NCBI RefSeq assembly: GCF_006337165.1
Contig: NZ_CP040896.1
Coordinates: 1,178,001-1,242,000 of the forward strand
Source of the DNA: Hymenobacter jejuensis
GTDB taxonomy: Bacteria; Bacteroidota; Bacteroidia; Cytophagales; Hymenobacteraceae
Reading direction: 5' to 3'
DNA: 64,000 nt
Shown: positions 57,007 through 64,000 of the stretch, in pieces
How the letters are laid out: the number at the start of each line of letters is the position of its first letter
Numbering within the stretch: the stretch's first letter is position 1
Notes under the pieces: generated by a model
Told to the model about the DNA's origin: nothing
Database searches by the model: none
Seen by the model: the letters and a program-made list of their open reading frames with translations, nothing else
Program-made: the position numbers and the translations under genes

Positions 57007-57816
57007 TTACCAGCGCACCTCTTCGGAGTGACGGCGGAGGTAGGCCGCCACATCGTAGATCAGGCCGGCGTGGCCGGCGTCTAGCAATACGGTGTGGGCA
57101 TTGGTCAGTGACCTGATGAATTCCTGCAAGCCGGCGTGCGGGATAACGCGGTCGTGTTTGCCCAGAAAAAAGGTAACCGGCGTCGGACGGCGGTTCAGGA
57201 TGGCCGCTAGGTGTTTCAGATCGAACACCAATTTGCGAAACCCCACCCAGCTACGGTACACGCGCAAGCGCTTTTCGCGGCTATCGAGCTGCCATTGGGC
57301 AAAGCGCACCAAATTCGTATTGACGAGGCGCCGCTCCTGAAGCACATCCAAGAAGCGCAGCAGGCGTTGTGGCCGCAACACGGCCCGCCCCAACACACCG
57401 CGCATCCACGGCGGATACGTCGCCAGCGAATACCAAAACTGCGTCCGGATACCGTCCGGGGCAATCAGCCAGATCTGCTCTACGCGCTCTGGGAAGTACT
57501 CGGCGGCCGTGAGCGCATATTTGGCTCCCATGCTAAACGCCAGTAAGCCAAACGATTGCACGTCGTTCTCCTCCAGAAACTGCCCAAGCAGTTCGCTTAA
57601 GCGCTTTTTGGTGAGGGGCGCATCGGCTTTGGCCAGCTGGCTCGGGCCGTGGTAAAACAGATCGAAAGCGTACAACGTGACGTCAGAGCCCAAGATGGCG
57701 GCCATGCCGCGCCAGTGCCCTTCGCCCTGCCCGTAGCCGTGAAAGGCCAACACGGCCCGCGGCCCGGTGCCATAGCGTTGGTAATGCAGTCGGGTCCGGC
57801 CCGCTTCCACGAACAT
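57007..57816 (-). CDS. Alpha/beta hydrolase
   Basis: A 269-residue hydrolase. AVLAFHGYGQGEGHWRGMAA forms the oxyanion loop, FGLLAFSMGAKYALTAAEYF carries the nucleophile serine in a degenerate elbow (A-F-S-M-G in place of G-x-S-x-G), VTFFLGKHDRVIPHAGL the acid residue, and LLDAGHAGLIYDV the histidine. Substrate unknown; the fold covers esterases, lipases and C-C hydrolases. It converges with the macro domain gene at 4 bp distance. Confidence 0.85.
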   Translation of the reverse strand: MFVEAGRTRLHYQRYGTGPRAVLAFHGYGQGEGHWRGMAAILGSDVTLYAFDLFYHGPSQLAKADAPLTKKRLSELLGQFLEENDVQSFGLLAFSMGAKYALTAAEYFPERVEQIWLIAPDGIRTQFWYSLATYPPWMRGVLGRAVLRPQRLLRFLDVLQERRLVNTNLVRFAQWQLDSREKRLRVYRSWVGFRKLVFDLKHLAAILNRRPTPVTFFLGKHDRVIPHAGLQEFIRSLTNAHTVLLDAGHAGLIYDVAAYLRRHSEEVRW

Positions 57817-57900
57817 GCTGATATGGGTAAGGAGTGCAAATACTTATGGCGCCTCCTTATACGTGCGCCGTTTTCACGGCGCTATAAATGTTCAAATTAC

Positions 57901-57937
57901 TATTATATAAGTATTTGATTTTCAATAATTTATAACC
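57901..57937. repeat. AT-rich palindrome across the DUF502 stop codon (AT copy 11)
   Basis: TATTATATAAGTATTTGATT followed by TTCAATAATTTATAACC. It contains the TAA stop of the DUF502 gene (57930-57932). Confidence 0.82.
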
Positions 57938-58475
57938 TTGATACACCACCCGAAACAATAAACTTCATTACCTCGCTGCTGGGCAGCTCCAAGTAGGTTA
58001 CGTTGTCTTTGGGCACCAGTACCAGCTCGCCGGAAAAGTTGTAGGAGTGCGGGAAATATACGGCCAGCAGCGCCTCTTGGTTGATGGCGGCCATGCTATC
58101 CTGCGTCACAAACCCCATTTTGTAGCAGTGGGCTTCTTCGTTGATGCGCACCAGCACGGGGCAGTTAAACTTCTGGTTGTCACCTACAAAGGCGTCAAAT
58201 AGATCTTTCAGGCTGGAATAGATAATGCTGACCAGCGGCGTGCGGTGCAATAGCCGCTCAGTAATGATCAGGAAGGGCCGCACCATGAATGATTTGGCCA
58301 CGTAGCCGATGACCGTGATGGCCACAATGGCCAGCAGCAGCCCCAAACCGGGGATGTCGTAGAAGTTGAACAGGTTGTTGAGCCACCGAATGCTCGCGTA
58401 CAGGATGTAGATCGTCAGGGCGATGGGCGCGACGATGAGGAAGCCGTTGAGGAAGTAGTTGAAATACTGGCGCAT
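57930..58475 (-). CDS. DUF502 membrane protein
   Basis: A 181-residue protein with two transmembrane helices near the N-terminus (FLNGFLIVAPIALTIYILYA and LGLLLAIVAITVIGYVA) and the DUF502 C-terminal part: RTPLVSIIYSSLKDLFDAFV, GFVTQDSMAAINQEALLAVY, and YFPHSYNFSGELVLVPKDNV. It is a conserved inner-membrane family of unknown function. The frame is open up to 58520, but a terminator hairpin of ispH occupies that region and the family starts with MRQYFNYFLNGF, so I chose the ATG at 58475. Confidence 0.85.
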   Translation of the reverse strand: MRQYFNYFLNGFLIVAPIALTIYILYASIRWLNNLFNFYDIPGLGLLLAIVAITVIGYVAKSFMVRPFLIITERLLHRTPLVSIIYSSLKDLFDAFVGDNQKFNCPVLVRINEEAHCYKMGFVTQDSMAAINQEALLAVYFPHSYNFSGELVLVPKDNVTYLELPSSEVMKFIVSGGVSRL

Positions 58476-58485
58476 GAAACGAGAA

Positions 58486-58518
58486 AGCAAAAGAAAGCCC
58501 AGCCGATAACGGCCGGGC
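58486..58518 (-). terminator. Intrinsic terminator of ispH
   Basis: On the minus strand GCCCGGCCG, a TTAT loop and CGGCTGGGC form a stem with one mismatch, followed by TTTCTTTT, about 30 bp after the ispH stop. It also argues against a DUF502 start upstream of 58475. Confidence 0.7.
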
Positions 58519-58547
58519 AAGTAACAAAAAGTAGGATTGCCGGATGC

Positions 58548-59432
58548 TTACGCGACTTCCAGCGCAACTTGCTCAATGTGATCGGCTACGCGCTGCATCA
58601 GCCACATAGGTGTGCTGGTAGCGCCGCAAATGCCCACCGACTGAGCCCCCAAGAACCATTCGGTTTGCAGTTCTTGCTCATTCTCAATGAAATAGCTGCG
58701 GGCATTCGTTTGGTTCACGACGCTGAACAACGCCTTGCCATTGGAGCTTTTACGTCCGCTCACAAAGATTACTACATCGTGCAGCTCGGCAAACTTGCGC
58801 AAGGCAGGCTCGCGGTTGCTTACCTGGCGGCAAATGCTGTCGTTGGCATCGAAGGAAGCAATTTCGCCTTTGGCCGCCGCGATGCGCTCCTCGATGAGTT
58901 GCTTCATGCGGTAGAAGCCGGCGGTGCTTTTAGTCGTTTGGCTGAAGAGCGTAACGGGGCGCGTAAAATCAATCTGGTCCAGATCGGGCTCGGTCATCAC
59001 GATGATGGCGCGGTTGCCGGTCTGGCCAGTCAGGCCGGTTACTTCAGCGTGACCGGGCTGGCCATAAATGACAATTTGGCCATTTTGCCGGGTCGAGGTA
59101 TCGTAGGCGTGCTTCACGCGGTTTTGCAACTTGAGCACCACCGGGCACGAGGCGTCGATTAGCTCCAAGTTGTTGCGCAGGGCCAGCTCGTAAGTTTCCG
59201 GCGGCTCGCCGTGGGCCCGAATCAGCACTTTGCAATCGTGCAGTTCGGCCAGCTGTTCGCGGTCGATGATGCGCAACCCCAGGCCGTGCAAGCGCTCTAC
59301 TTCCATGCGGTTGTGCACGATATCGCCGAGGCAATACAGGGTTTCTTCGTGCTCCAACTCATCCTCCGCCATCTGAATGGCAAATTCGACCCCAAAACAG
59401 TAGCCGGAATTTTTATCGATAGTGACGTTCAT
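58548..59432 (-). CDS. ispH: 4-hydroxy-3-methylbut-2-enyl diphosphate reductase
   Basis: A 294-residue iron-sulfur enzyme with the three cluster cysteines: C12 in NSGYCFGVEFA, the cysteine of LIDASCPVVLKLQNRV and that of DANDSICRQVSNREPAL. VIFVSGRKSSNGKALFSVVN and SVGICGATSTPMWLMQ complete the active site. IspH makes IPP and DMAPP in the last step of the MEP isoprenoid pathway. The ATG at 59432 fits the family start; a TTG at 59444 is upstream. cmk lies directly upstream with a 54 bp gap, an order often seen for these two genes. Confidence 0.95.
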   Translation of the reverse strand: MNVTIDKNSGYCFGVEFAIQMAEDELEHEETLYCLGDIVHNRMEVERLHGLGLRIIDREQLAELHDCKVLIRAHGEPPETYELALRNNLELIDASCPVVLKLQNRVKHAYDTSTRQNGQIVIYGQPGHAEVTGLTGQTGNRAIIVMTEPDLDQIDFTRPVTLFSQTTKSTAGFYRMKQLIEERIAAAKGEIASFDANDSICRQVSNREPALRKFAELHDVVIFVSGRKSSNGKALFSVVNQTNARSYFIENEQELQTEWFLGAQSVGICGATSTPMWLMQRVADHIEQVALEVA

Positions 59433-59486
59433 GGACTCTCTCAATAGACAAGACGTGCAGTTGGCAGCAACTTTCGCGCCCTAATT

Positions 59487-60230
59487 CTAGATAACAGTAT
59501 TGCTGCCATTACGTTCGCCTTCTTCCTCATACGATGGCAAAGCCGTCGCAGGCGAGAAGAGGACGGCCGAAACGCGTTCCAGCACAAAATCGACCTGTTC
59601 GTCGATCGTAATGTGCGTGGTGTCCAGCAATACGGCATCCGCCGCGCGACGCAGCGGACTTTCGGCCCGCGTTGAGTCGATGTGGTCGCGCTTGCGTAGG
59701 TTTTCTACAATATCGTCTAGTTCTACCGATTCTCCATTCAGGGCCAGCTCTTCTTGTCGTCGGCGGGCGCGCGTCAGTACGTCGGCGGTCATAAACACCT
59801 TCACTTCGGCATCGGGAAACACGGTCGTGCCGATGTCGCGGCCGTCCATGACTACGCCGCGCTTGCGGCCCATGCGTTGCTGTTGGCGCACCAGCGCGTG
59901 GCGCACGGCCGGAATCACCGACACTTCGCTCACCGAATTGGAGATGCGCATCTGCCGGATTTCATCTTCCCGAATTTCACCGTCGAGGCACAGCTCGTTG
60001 CGGCCCGTGCGGCGGTTGCGCTTAAACGAAATGTGAATGTCGTGTAGCGCCTGCTCAATGCGCGGCAGGTCGTCGAAGGCAATTTGCCGTTCGAGCAAAT
60101 AAAGCGTCACTGCCCGGTACATGGCTCCCGTGTCGATGTAGGCATAGCCTAGTTCGGCGGCCACTGCTTTGGCCGTCGTGCTTTTTCCGCACGAGGAGTA
60201 GCCATCTATGGCAATGACGATTTGTTTCAT
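59487..60230 (-). CDS. cmk: Cytidylate kinase
   Basis: A 247-residue P-loop kinase: IVIAIDGYSSCGKSTTAKAV contains the nucleotide-binding G-x-x-x-x-G-K-S at residues 9-16, then AYIDTGAMYRAVTLYLLE, VVMDGRDIGTTVFPDAEVKV and RKRDHIDSTRAESPLRRAAD, all diagnostic for Cmk. It phosphorylates CMP and dCMP. A C-terminal tail of about 20 residues goes beyond the usual length. Its start overlaps the preceding unknown gene by 4 bp (60227-60230), so that gene and cmk are translationally coupled. Confidence 0.95.
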   Translation of the reverse strand: MKQIVIAIDGYSSCGKSTTAKAVAAELGYAYIDTGAMYRAVTLYLLERQIAFDDLPRIEQALHDIHISFKRNRRTGRNELCLDGEIREDEIRQMRISNSVSEVSVIPAVRHALVRQQQRMGRKRGVVMDGRDIGTTVFPDAEVKVFMTADVLTRARRRQEELALNGESVELDDIVENLRKRDHIDSTRAESPLRRAADAVLLDTTHITIDEQVDFVLERVSAVLFSPATALPSYEEEGERNGSNTVI

Positions 60231-60646
60231 GTTGCTACGATTCGTTGAGGCGGCAAGGGCACAGGTATCCAAGTGCGGCGCCGACGGGGCTCCTCCCCTC
60301 CAGCCACCCGCAATGGTATGGACGCATACAGGCCGGTAATTACATCCGACAGCTTGTACAGCCACTGCCGCTCTACGTACCAGAAGGGGTTAATGAAAGT
60401 GCCTGCCCCAAGCTGCACTCCCACCACTCCGGCCGTATCACGGTTCCATTGGCCGCCAAAGCTACGGACGATACACTCACCCAAAAAACAGCCCAACGCA
60501 TTAATTACGGCGGCCCGGTCAGCAGGGCTGGCGTTAACACGCTCTTTCTCAATAAATTCTGCTAATGCGCGCACAGCGGCTTCATCGAAGGCAGAAATAT
60601 TTAAATTTTGTCGCACGGCCTCAGCGGCACTTCTTAGCTCTTCCAC
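60227..60646 (-). CDS. Unknown protein, paralogue of the next gene (family member 1)
   Basis: A 139-residue protein from a GTG start; no in-frame ATG exists nearby and the paralogue starts at the matching position. It has no signal peptide. Conserved features shared with 60765-61160 are SAAEAVRQNLNISAFDEAAV (helical N-terminus), ADRAAVINALGCFLGECIVR, a GGQW tetrapeptide, and GAGTFINPFWYVERQWLYKL followed by SDVITGLYASIPL. I do not recognise the family. It overlaps cmk by 4 bp. The proline/arginine-rich tail (GGEEPRRRRTWIPVPLPPQ) is absent from its paralogue. A 7-bp-stem hairpin lies at 60663-60684 before the start. Confidence 0.7.
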   Translation of the reverse strand: MEELRSAAEAVRQNLNISAFDEAAVRALAEFIEKERVNASPADRAAVINALGCFLGECIVRSFGGQWNRDTAGVVGVQLGAGTFINPFWYVERQWLYKLSDVITGLYASIPLRVAGGEEPRRRRTWIPVPLPPQRIVAT

Positions 60647-60764
60647 GGCACAAACGTCATCAGTGCCCGTCGCGAGGCGGGCACAAAGTGAAACAATAGG
60701 GTGGCGGGTGGAATAGAAAGTTAAATAACCGGCGTGGTAAAATTCAAATTTTATCCGAAAGTTA

Positions 60765-61160
60765 CTATTTAATCCAGCTTTTACGCTGTATAGGGCTACT
60801 CAAAAGGGCTGGAATCCCGGTAAAAAAGACTGCTACCGATTCTGACAAGCCGCAGCTAAGTTGCTGGGACACACGGTAAAATGGATTGAAAAAATGGGTT
60901 CCGTTGATGCCCACGCCCGTGCTTTTGTCGGGGCCAGCAGCCCATTCGCCCTTGTACGTCTCGACCATGCACTGGCCCAAGAAGCACCCCAACGCATTAA
61001 TGACTCCTTCACGCTCTGTGTCCTTGATACTGGGCCGCTGGCTTTCAATGAATTGCTCCAAGTGTTGCACAGCCTGCACATCGTAGGTGGCAAGATTCAA
61101 CTGCCGCCGCACGGCTTCGGCCGCGGCTTGTAGTTGTGCAAGAGGTGATGAATCGGGCAT
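60765..61160 (-). CDS. Unknown protein, paralogue of the previous gene (family member 2)
   Basis: A 131-residue cytoplasmic-looking protein that aligns over its length with the product of 60227-60646: AAAEAVRRQLNLATYDVQAV, EREGVINALGCFLGQCMVET, KGEW and THFFNPFYRVSQQLSCGLSE followed by SVAVFFTGIP. The tandem arrangement points to a gene duplication. The conserved INALGCFLG, the G-x-W and NPF motifs suggest a compact single-domain fold. No function can be assigned. The ATG at 61160 is the natural start; 118 bp separate its stop from the next paralogue. Confidence 0.7.
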   Translation of the reverse strand: MPDSSPLAQLQAAAEAVRRQLNLATYDVQAVQHLEQFIESQRPSIKDTEREGVINALGCFLGQCMVETYKGEWAAGPDKSTGVGINGTHFFNPFYRVSQQLSCGLSESVAVFFTGIPALLSSPIQRKSWIK

Positions 61161-61256
61161 GTAGTAATGAAGAGGAAACGGACTGCTCTCCCAAATCAGG
61201 CGAATAAATTGCCTCAGGGAATTTAACTCTGTTACGCAGGCAAGCTCAGCCGTTTC

Positions 61257-61283
61257 ACAAGTTATTTATTTACAAGAACTTAG
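61257..61283. repeat. Degenerate AT-rich palindrome at the small lipoprotein stop
   Basis: CACAAGTTATTTATTTACAA followed by GAACTTA. It fits the AT family layout with changed core bases and overlaps the TAA stop (61280-61282). Confidence 0.4.
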
Positions 61284-61441
61284 CAATCGTGCGTGGGACA
61301 AGGCATACGATCGCCGGGCTTGTGGTGGCGCTGAAATGCACGCGTTTTGCGCTCTTGGGTCGTGCGGCGGGCGCAACTCGTAGAAGCCATTGCGGTGCCC
61401 AAGAGCGCAGCAGCCAACAGCATCGTTACAATCTTATTCAC
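61280..61441 (-). CDS. Small putative lipoprotein
   Basis: About 53 residues from a GTG start: VNKIVTMLLAAALLGTAMAS, then TSCARRTTQERKTRAFQRHH, then KPGDRMPCPTHDC. The first part is a lipoprotein-like signal with cysteine near residue 23; the rest is basic with two more cysteines at the end. Support comes from the signal peptide pattern and a perfect TATATTTG promoter box 18 bp upstream. Function unknown. A start at the ATG six codons later (MLLAAALLG) is equally possible. Confidence 0.55.
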   Translation of the reverse strand: MNKIVTMLLAAALLGTAMASTSCARRTTQERKTRAFQRHHKPGDRMPCPTHDC

Positions 61442-61458
61442 GGCTATGGGTTTTCCCG

Positions 61459-61466
61459 CAAATATA
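61459..61466 (-). promoter_or_regulatory. Promoter -7 element (TATATTTG) of the small lipoprotein gene
   Basis: On the minus strand TATATTTG matches the Bacteroidota consensus exactly and is 18 bp before the GTG start. The -33 region shows only a TTG at a longer than usual distance. Confidence 0.5.
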
Positions 61467-61526
61467 AGGTTCTTTACCCGCCTGCTGTTCAGCAACACCC
61501 ATTTTATACTGCTCGCTTCCTAGCTT

Positions 61527-63179
61527 ATGCCTGCCAAATTTCACCTGCGCGCCAACTATATCGATCTGATTAACAACACGATATCGCCAGCCGAGATTCA
61601 CGTAGCGGATGGCCAGATCCGCAGCATCAAGCCTACTGGCGCAGCCACACCCGACCCGGCGCTGCCCTACGCGCTGCCCGGCTTCGTGGACGCGCACGTG
61701 CACGTGGAAAGCTCGCTGCTGGTGCCCGCCGAATTTGCCCGCTTGGCGGTCACGCACGGTACCGTTGCCACGGTTTCCGACCCGCACGAAATAGGCAATG
61801 TGCTGGGCGTGGCGGGTGTGGAATATATGCTGGAAAACGCGCAGCATGTACCCTTCAAGTTCTGTTTTGGGGCGCCTTCCTGCGTACCCGCTACGCCTTT
61901 CGAAACGGCTGGGGCAATTATCACGGCGGAGGATATCGAGCAGCTGTTTCAGAACCCGGCCATCGGCTACTTGGCGGAGATGATGAACTGGCCCGGCGTG
62001 CTGCACCACGATCCAGATGTCCGTCGCAAAATTGAGCTGGCTCAGCGCTACAACCGCCCTGTCGATGGCCACGCGCCCGGCCTGCGCGGCGACGAGGCGC
62101 GCCGCTACGCCGCAGCCGGCATCACCACTGACCACGAATGTTTTACCGCCGACGAAGCCCTCGACAAACTGGCTTGCGGCATGCACATCCTTATTCGTGA
62201 AGGTTCGGCTGCGCGCAACTTCGACGCGTTAATTGATTTATTGCCAGAGCATTACGAACACATGATGTTCTGCTCCGACGACAAGCACCCCGATACGCTC
62301 GTGCTGGGCCACATCAACCAGCTAGTGCAACGCGCGGTGGCCCGCGGCCAGGATGTATTGAAAGTCCTGCGCGTGGCTTGCCTGAACCCCGTGCTGCATT
62401 ACCGTCTGCCGGTGGGCCTGCTCCGCGAAGGCGACCCTGCCGACTTTATCGTGGTCGAGGACCTGAAGGAATTTCGGGTGCGCCAAACCTATCTCAACGG
62501 GGAGCTAGTGGCTGAAAACGGCACCACCTTAATTTCGGCAGTGCCCAGCAAAGTGGTCAATAATTTCGAGGCCGAACCCCTCACTGCCGCCGACTTCCAG
62601 GTGAAGGCACCGGCCGAAGTAGCCACCACGCGCGTGATACAATGCTTTGATGGTCAATTAATTACTAAAAGGCAAGACCTCCTTGCCTCCATCATCGGAG
62701 GCCTGGTTGTGCCCAATGTTGCGCAGGATGTGCTCAAGCTCACCGTCGTCAATCGCTACGCGACAGCACCGCCGGCAGTGGCTTTTATCACTGGGTTTGG
62801 GCTGAAATCCGGGGCGCTGGCTTCAAGCGTGGGCCACGATTCGCACAACATCACGGCCGTCGGCTGCGACGACGACAGCATTGTCCGCGCCGTAAACTTA
62901 GTCATTGAAGCCAAAGGTGGTCTAGCGGCCGTCGGCGCCGATGGCGAAGAGTTGCTGCTCCCCCTTCCCGTAGCCGGCCTGATGTCGAACCACGATGGCT
63001 ATCAAGTAGCCAAGCTCTACGCCGCCGTCGATGCGCTGGCCAAAAAGCTGGGCAGCCCGTTGGAAGCGCCCTTTATGACGTTGTCCTTCATGGCGTTACT
63101 GGTAATTCCGAGTCTGAAACTCAGCGACAAAGGCCTCTTCGACGGCGAAGCGTTTCAGTTTGTAGATGCTGTTGTATAG
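61527..63179 (+). CDS. ade: Adenine deaminase
   Basis: A 550-residue amidohydrolase. The metal site GFVDAHVHVESSLLVPAEFA (HxH) lies near residue 53, with ATVSDPHEIGNVLGVAG, VDGHAPGLRGDEARRYAAAG, MMFCSDDKHPDTLVLGHIN and the C-terminal SVGHDSHNITAVGCDDDSIV of Ade-type enzymes. It converts adenine to hypoxanthine with release of ammonia in the cytoplasm. Length is typical. The ATG at 61527 is natural. It is transcribed alone and ends before an AT-rich palindrome and a bidirectional terminator. Confidence 0.95.
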   Translation: MPAKFHLRANYIDLINNTISPAEIHVADGQIRSIKPTGAATPDPALPYALPGFVDAHVHVESSLLVPAEFARLAVTHGTVATVSDPHEIGNVLGVAGVEYMLENAQHVPFKFCFGAPSCVPATPFETAGAIITAEDIEQLFQNPAIGYLAEMMNWPGVLHHDPDVRRKIELAQRYNRPVDGHAPGLRGDEARRYAAAGITTDHECFTADEALDKLACGMHILIREGSAARNFDALIDLLPEHYEHMMFCSDDKHPDTLVLGHINQLVQRAVARGQDVLKVLRVACLNPVLHYRLPVGLLREGDPADFIVVEDLKEFRVRQTYLNGELVAENGTTLISAVPSKVVNNFEAEPLTAADFQVKAPAEVATTRVIQCFDGQLITKRQDLLASIIGGLVVPNVAQDVLKLTVVNRYATAPPAVAFITGFGLKSGALASSVGHDSHNITAVGCDDDSIVRAVNLVIEAKGGLAAVGADGEELLLPLPVAGLMSNHDGYQVAKLYAAVDALAKKLGSPLEAPFMTLSFMALLVIPSLKLSDKGLFDGEAFQFVDAVV

Positions 63180-63194
63180 ACAACTAGCACCATT

Positions 63195-63226
63195 TGCAAA
63201 GGGTTGATAATCAAGAACTTTCAAAT
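63195..63226. repeat. AT-family palindrome after ade (AT copy 12, diverged arms)
   Basis: TTGCAAAGGGTTGATAATCA followed by AGAACTTTCAAA. The core TTGATAATCAA (63203-63213) is the exact reverse complement of the family core TTGATTATCAA; the outer arms TTTGCAAAG and CTTTCAAA differ from TATAAG. Confidence 0.6.
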
Positions 63227-63259
63227 GATACTAGAATCTTTAAAAGCCGGATTATACAA

Positions 63260-63301
63260 ATACAAAAGGCCGCTACTCTTCAGAGTGGCGGCCTTTTGTA
63301 T
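63260..63301. terminator. Bidirectional terminator between ade and the response regulator gene
   Basis: ATACAAAAGGCCGC and GCGGCCTTTTGTAT form a 14-bp stem continued by ACTCT/AGAGT after one T-G pair. Flanked by A4 and T4 tracts. Confidence 0.88.
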
Positions 63302-63316
63302 TGACGGTTTACCGTA

Positions 63317-63742
63317 TTAGTTTTCGTTGAAGCGCTTCTTCAGCAGCTTTTGCATCTTCTCTTCCGTGAGCGGCTTGGCCAGGTACTCCACGCCTTCGTG
63401 CTGGGCTACGCGAATGGTATCCGCAGAGTGCATGGACGTTGTGAGCACAGCCAAAACCGTTTTCTGCTTTACATCCTGCGGGAGAGCGCTGTAGAGCTTC
63501 AGAAATTCGAAGCCATCCATGCCCGGCATCTTCAGATCGACGAATACCAGTTCCGGGACGTCCGTCGCTACGGTATGGGATTGGTCGCGGCCGGCACCCC
63601 ACAAAAAATCGAATGCCTGCTCAGCCTGAGAAAAGGTCAGCACTTGATCAGCGACGCCCAAACGGCTCAGAAGACGATTGTTCAGGAAGCTGGTGGTTTC
63701 GTTATCATCCACCAACACCACGTTGCGGAGCTTTCTGGTCAT
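63317..63742 (-). CDS. Single-domain response regulator (CheY-like)
   Basis: A 141-residue receiver domain: RNVVLVDDNETTSFLNNRLL with the acidic pair, LVFVDLKMPGMDGFEFLKLY with the phosphorylated aspartate, LAVLTTSMHSADTIRVA with the switch threonine/serine, and GVEYLAKPLTEEKMQKLLKK with the lysine. No output domain is present, so it acts by protein contact. The partner histidine kinase is not in view. The ATG at 63742 fits the domain start; the longer frame upstream overlaps the next gene. Confidence 0.92.
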   Translation of the reverse strand: MTRKLRNVVLVDDNETTSFLNNRLLSRLGVADQVLTFSQAEQAFDFLWGAGRDQSHTVATDVPELVFVDLKMPGMDGFEFLKLYSALPQDVKQKTVLAVLTTSMHSADTIRVAQHEGVEYLAKPLTEEKMQKLLKKRFNEN

Positions 63743-63786
63743 TGTTATAAAGCTGTAAGTGAGGACGTCATGCCGGTTGACAGAGG

Positions 63787-64000
63787 CTATAACCAGCCCT
63801 GCTCGCGCATCCAGTCGTCGTTGTAGATTTTGCCGAGGTAGCGAGTGCCGTGGTCGGGCAGCACAACCACCAGTATATCGTCTTCTTTCAGATGCTCTTT
63901 GGCGTATTCCAGCGCCCCGTGCACCGCCGAACCACACGACCAGCCCACAAAAAGGCCTTCTTCCTTGGCCAATCGCCGAGTCATGACGGCGGCGTCCTGG
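63787..64000 (-). CDS. PLP-dependent cysteine synthase / cystathionine beta-synthase-type protein, C-terminal part; 5' end outside window
   Basis: The visible 71 residues are the end of a fold-type II PLP enzyme: DAAVMTRRLAKEEGLFVGWS, ALEYAKEHLKEDDILVVVLP and GTRYLGKIYNDDWMREQGWL, which correspond to the last helix, strand and tail of CysK/CBS proteins. The usual GGSSG motif reads GWSCG here. The start lies beyond the right edge. Whether it is a cysteine synthase, cystathionine beta-synthase or another member cannot be told. It is 44 bp upstream of the response regulator on the same strand. Confidence 0.8.
   Translation of the reverse strand, partial: QDAAVMTRRLAKEEGLFVGWSCGSAVHGALEYAKEHLKEDDILVVVLPDHGTRYLGKIYNDDWMREQGWL

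Noticed and set aside
1..64000. tRNA, rRNA, riboswitch or transposase genes
   Set aside because: Intergenic regions were read for cloverleaf ends, T-loop-like GGTTCGAATC strings and transposase motifs; none was convincing. A covariance-model search would be decisive and was not possible.

Overview
The window is 64 kb of a GC-rich bacterial chromosome, most likely from a Bacteroidota close to Hymenobacter (Cytophagales). This is inferred from a type IX secretion (T9SS) C-terminal sorting domain on a secreted protease, a TonB-dependent receptor paired with a DUF4249-type lipoprotein, 2TM-domain and DUF502 membrane proteins, TAnnTTTG-like promoter boxes and short intergenic regions full of palindromic repeats. 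I found no tRNA, rRNA, CRISPR array, transposase or phage gene.

Left part (1-15 kb): the 3' end of an FGGY sugar kinase is followed by a translationally coupled lutABC operon (L-lactate oxidation). Convergent to it, on the minus strand, is a pectin/rhamnogalacturonan degradation cluster read right to left: CE4 deacetylase, GH39, oligogalacturonate lyase (PL22), GH105, GH106 alpha-L-rhamnosidase, sialate O-acetylesterase-like esterase, L-rhamnose mutarotase (RhaM) and GH28. Together these would release and epimerise L-rhamnose outside the cytoplasm. The kinase and LutABC would handle rhamnose and the lactate derived from it. No SusC/SusD pair lies inside the window.

Middle (15-39 kb): a small lipoprotein, two GNAT acetyltransferases, a class D beta-lactamase with intact catalytic motifs and proB-proA. 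These are followed by a neighbourhood of proteolysis, protease inhibition and wall synthesis: a thioester-containing alpha-2-macroglobulin lipoprotein, an S8 protease with T9SS signal, a two-domain chagasin-like inhibitor and penicillin-binding protein 1C. Then come DUF779, aldehyde dehydrogenase and a divergent AraC regulator, an MFS transporter and RmlD.

Right part (39-64 kb): the DUF4130/radical-SAM pair of unknown DNA-related function with an embedded alpha/beta hydrolase and a tiny ORF; an Omp85-like barrel; a CvfB-like S1 protein; an SDR; a beta-barrel and small lipoproteins; TonB receptor plus DUF4249; an OmpH/Skp-like protein. Next is a set of aspartoacylase-like amidohydrolase, RimK-type ATP-grasp ligase and retropepsin-like protease; then a PQQ sugar dehydrogenase-like protein, macro domain protein, DUF502 and ispH-cmk. 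The end holds two tandem paralogues of unknown function, adenine deaminase, a response regulator and a truncated PLP-dependent cysteine synthase-type gene.

The most striking unexplained signal is in the intergenic DNA. An AT-rich palindrome of about 31-35 bp (core TTGATTATCAA flanked by TATAAGTA/TACTTATA-like arms) recurs at least a dozen times, usually at or across stop codons. Two GC-rich palindromic repeat families (cores CCTCCTCAGCTGAGGAGG and CTGAGCTTGCCGAAGCAT) are also present, in places nested into composite elements, and several terminators are unusually long perfect palindromes.
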